Positions 63,253-64,000 of a stretch of 64,000 bases of DNA are shown here, one piece after another. Origin of the DNA: Streptomyces eurocidicus (lineage in GTDB: Bacteria; Actinomycetota; Actinomycetes; Streptomycetales; Streptomycetaceae); NCBI RefSeq assembly GCF_002891295.1, contig NZ_LGUI01000008.1, forward strand, positions 372,001 to 436,000, written 5' to 3'. Numbering within the stretch: the stretch's first letter is position 1; each line of letters begins with the position of its first letter. The translations under genes were made by a program, and so were the position numbers. The notes beneath the pieces were generated by a model. That model did no database searches. It saw only the letters and a program-made list of their open reading frames with translations, and had not been told where the DNA came from.

Positions 63253-64000
63253 ATGACGACAGGTCGGCTCGGGCAGCAGGCCGCGCCACCGAACACGGCC
63301 TATGCCGGGCAGGTCGTGCACTTCCCGGACCCGGTGCGGGCCGGCCGCTACCCCAAGGGTGTGCGGGTGGACGACGACGGCTTCCCGGATTTCTCGCCCT
63401 ACGCGCGGGCCGCGGCGGAGATCGCCGAGCCTCCGGAGGGCTTCGGTGTCGACGAGCTGCGGCTGACCGACTACGTGTCGGCGAACGCGGCCCTGCACGC
63501 CGAGGGGCACGAGCTATGGGCGAGCCTGCCGTTGGTCGCGACGCCGCACGGCTGGACGTGGCACCACGTGGCGGGCACCCGTCGGCTGGAGTTGGTCCCG
63601 GCCGAGGTGAAGGCGCTGCTGCGGCACCACGGCGGGCTGGCGACGGCCGCCGTCGACCAGGACAAGCGCGGTACCCGGCCGCTCCAGGAGACCCGGCCGG
63701 TGCACTTCGCGCTGCCGCACCGGGAGCTGGCGGTGACGGAGGAGCAGGTGCAGGGCGTCGAGGAGGACCTCGGCTACCGGCTGCCGGGCGCCTACCGGGC
63801 GTTCCTGAAGGCCGCGGGCGGCTGCGCGCCGGTGGGCGCGGCGCTGGACGCGGAGCTGGGTCTGCTGGTGGACCAGCCGTTCTTCACGGTGCGGGACGAG
63901 GCGGCGGTCAATGACCTCGTCTATGTGAACAAGTGTCTGCGCGACCACTTCACCAAGGACTACCTCGGTGTGGCCTTCGTGCAGGGTGGTGTCCTCGCGG
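63253..64000 (+). CDS. WHH-type nuclease domain fused to SUKH domain, 3' end outside the window
   Basis: 249 visible codons. Residues about 30-125 are an HNH/Endo VII-type fold: YPKGVRVDDDGFPDFSPYA, then TDYVSANAAL and GWT-W103-H-H105-V with VPAEVKALLRHHGG, the WHH toxin nuclease pattern. From about residue 155 a SUKH-1 (SMI1/KNR4) domain follows (VTEEQVQGVEEDLGYRLPGA and AYRAFLKAAGG). Nuclease and immunity-like domains therefore share one chain. ATG with AGGGGG upstream. The C-terminus is missing. Confidence 0.8.
   Translation, partial: MTTGRLGQQAAPPNTAYAGQVVHFPDPVRAGRYPKGVRVDDDGFPDFSPYARAAAEIAEPPEGFGVDELRLTDYVSANAALHAEGHELWASLPLVATPHGWTWHHVAGTRRLELVPAEVKALLRHHGGLATAAVDQDKRGTRPLQETRPVHFALPHRELAVTEEQVQGVEEDLGYRLPGAYRAFLKAAGGCAPVGAALDAELGLLVDQPFFTVRDEAAVNDLVYVNKCLRDHFTKDYLGVAFVQGGVLA

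Overview
The window is high-GC actinobacterial chromosome, almost certainly Streptomyces. Coding regions have very strong third-position G/C, starts are often GTG or TTG, TTA codons are very rare, and the order of housekeeping genes (pmt, PBP, rsmI, tatD, rpfB, rsmA, ispE, ABC-F, galTEK, tam/tamR, desaturase, ppc, pth, rplY, prs, glmU, tRNA-Gln) matches what I remember of the S. coelicolor SCO31xx region. I saw no insertion sequence, prophage, CRISPR array or replication origin.

Layout. 0-4.5 kb: a partial hypothetical gene, a MerR regulator, a Baeyer-Villiger-type monooxygenase coupled to an SDR, and a small charged protein. 4.5-11 kb: a tricorn-like protease divergent from a TetR/MMPL exporter pair, with two matching operator palindromes. 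11.2-18.2 kb: a MarP-like membrane serine protease, several small or regulatory genes, a decayed XRE-associated gene pair (three disabling mutations in two genes), and an MFS exporter with a fused winged-helix domain. 18.3-23.5 kb: a CbiMQO cobalt/nickel ECF importer, a class C serine hydrolase and an SDR carrying a TTA codon. 23.6-41.2 kb: protein O-mannosyltransferase, a transpeptidase, an EamA transporter, RsmI, a zinc-ribbon protein, TatD, the RpfB-RsmA-IspE cluster, an acyltransferase, a FtsX-type permease and an ABC-F protein. 41.4-49.4 kb: a membrane-anchored propeller protein, an atypical LuxR response regulator, galT-galE-galK (galK frameshifted, galT with a TTA codon) and a second LuxR regulator. 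48.9-55.1 kb: tamR/tam, a desaturase with its TetR regulator, and ppc. 55.2-60 kb: pth, rplY, prs and glmU, then tRNA-Gln(UUG) and a neighbouring HTH/LAGLIDADG-like gene. 60.2-64 kb: an orphan histidine kinase, then a toxin/immunity-like locus: a YwqJ-type deaminase with a SUKH-3 partner, divergent from a WHH-nuclease/SUKH fusion cut by the window end.

Two features tie the window together. First, a family of nested palindromes up to about 180 bp long occurs five times, each just after a gene's stop codon. The core arms are nearly identical and the outer arms are shared; copies are full-length, inverted or truncated. They look like mobile (MITE- or REP-like) elements now acting as terminators. 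Second, many regulator/target pairs carry well-formed palindromic operators that can be read directly from the sequence (TetR-MMPL, TamR-tam, desaturase-TetR, plus several with no assigned regulator).
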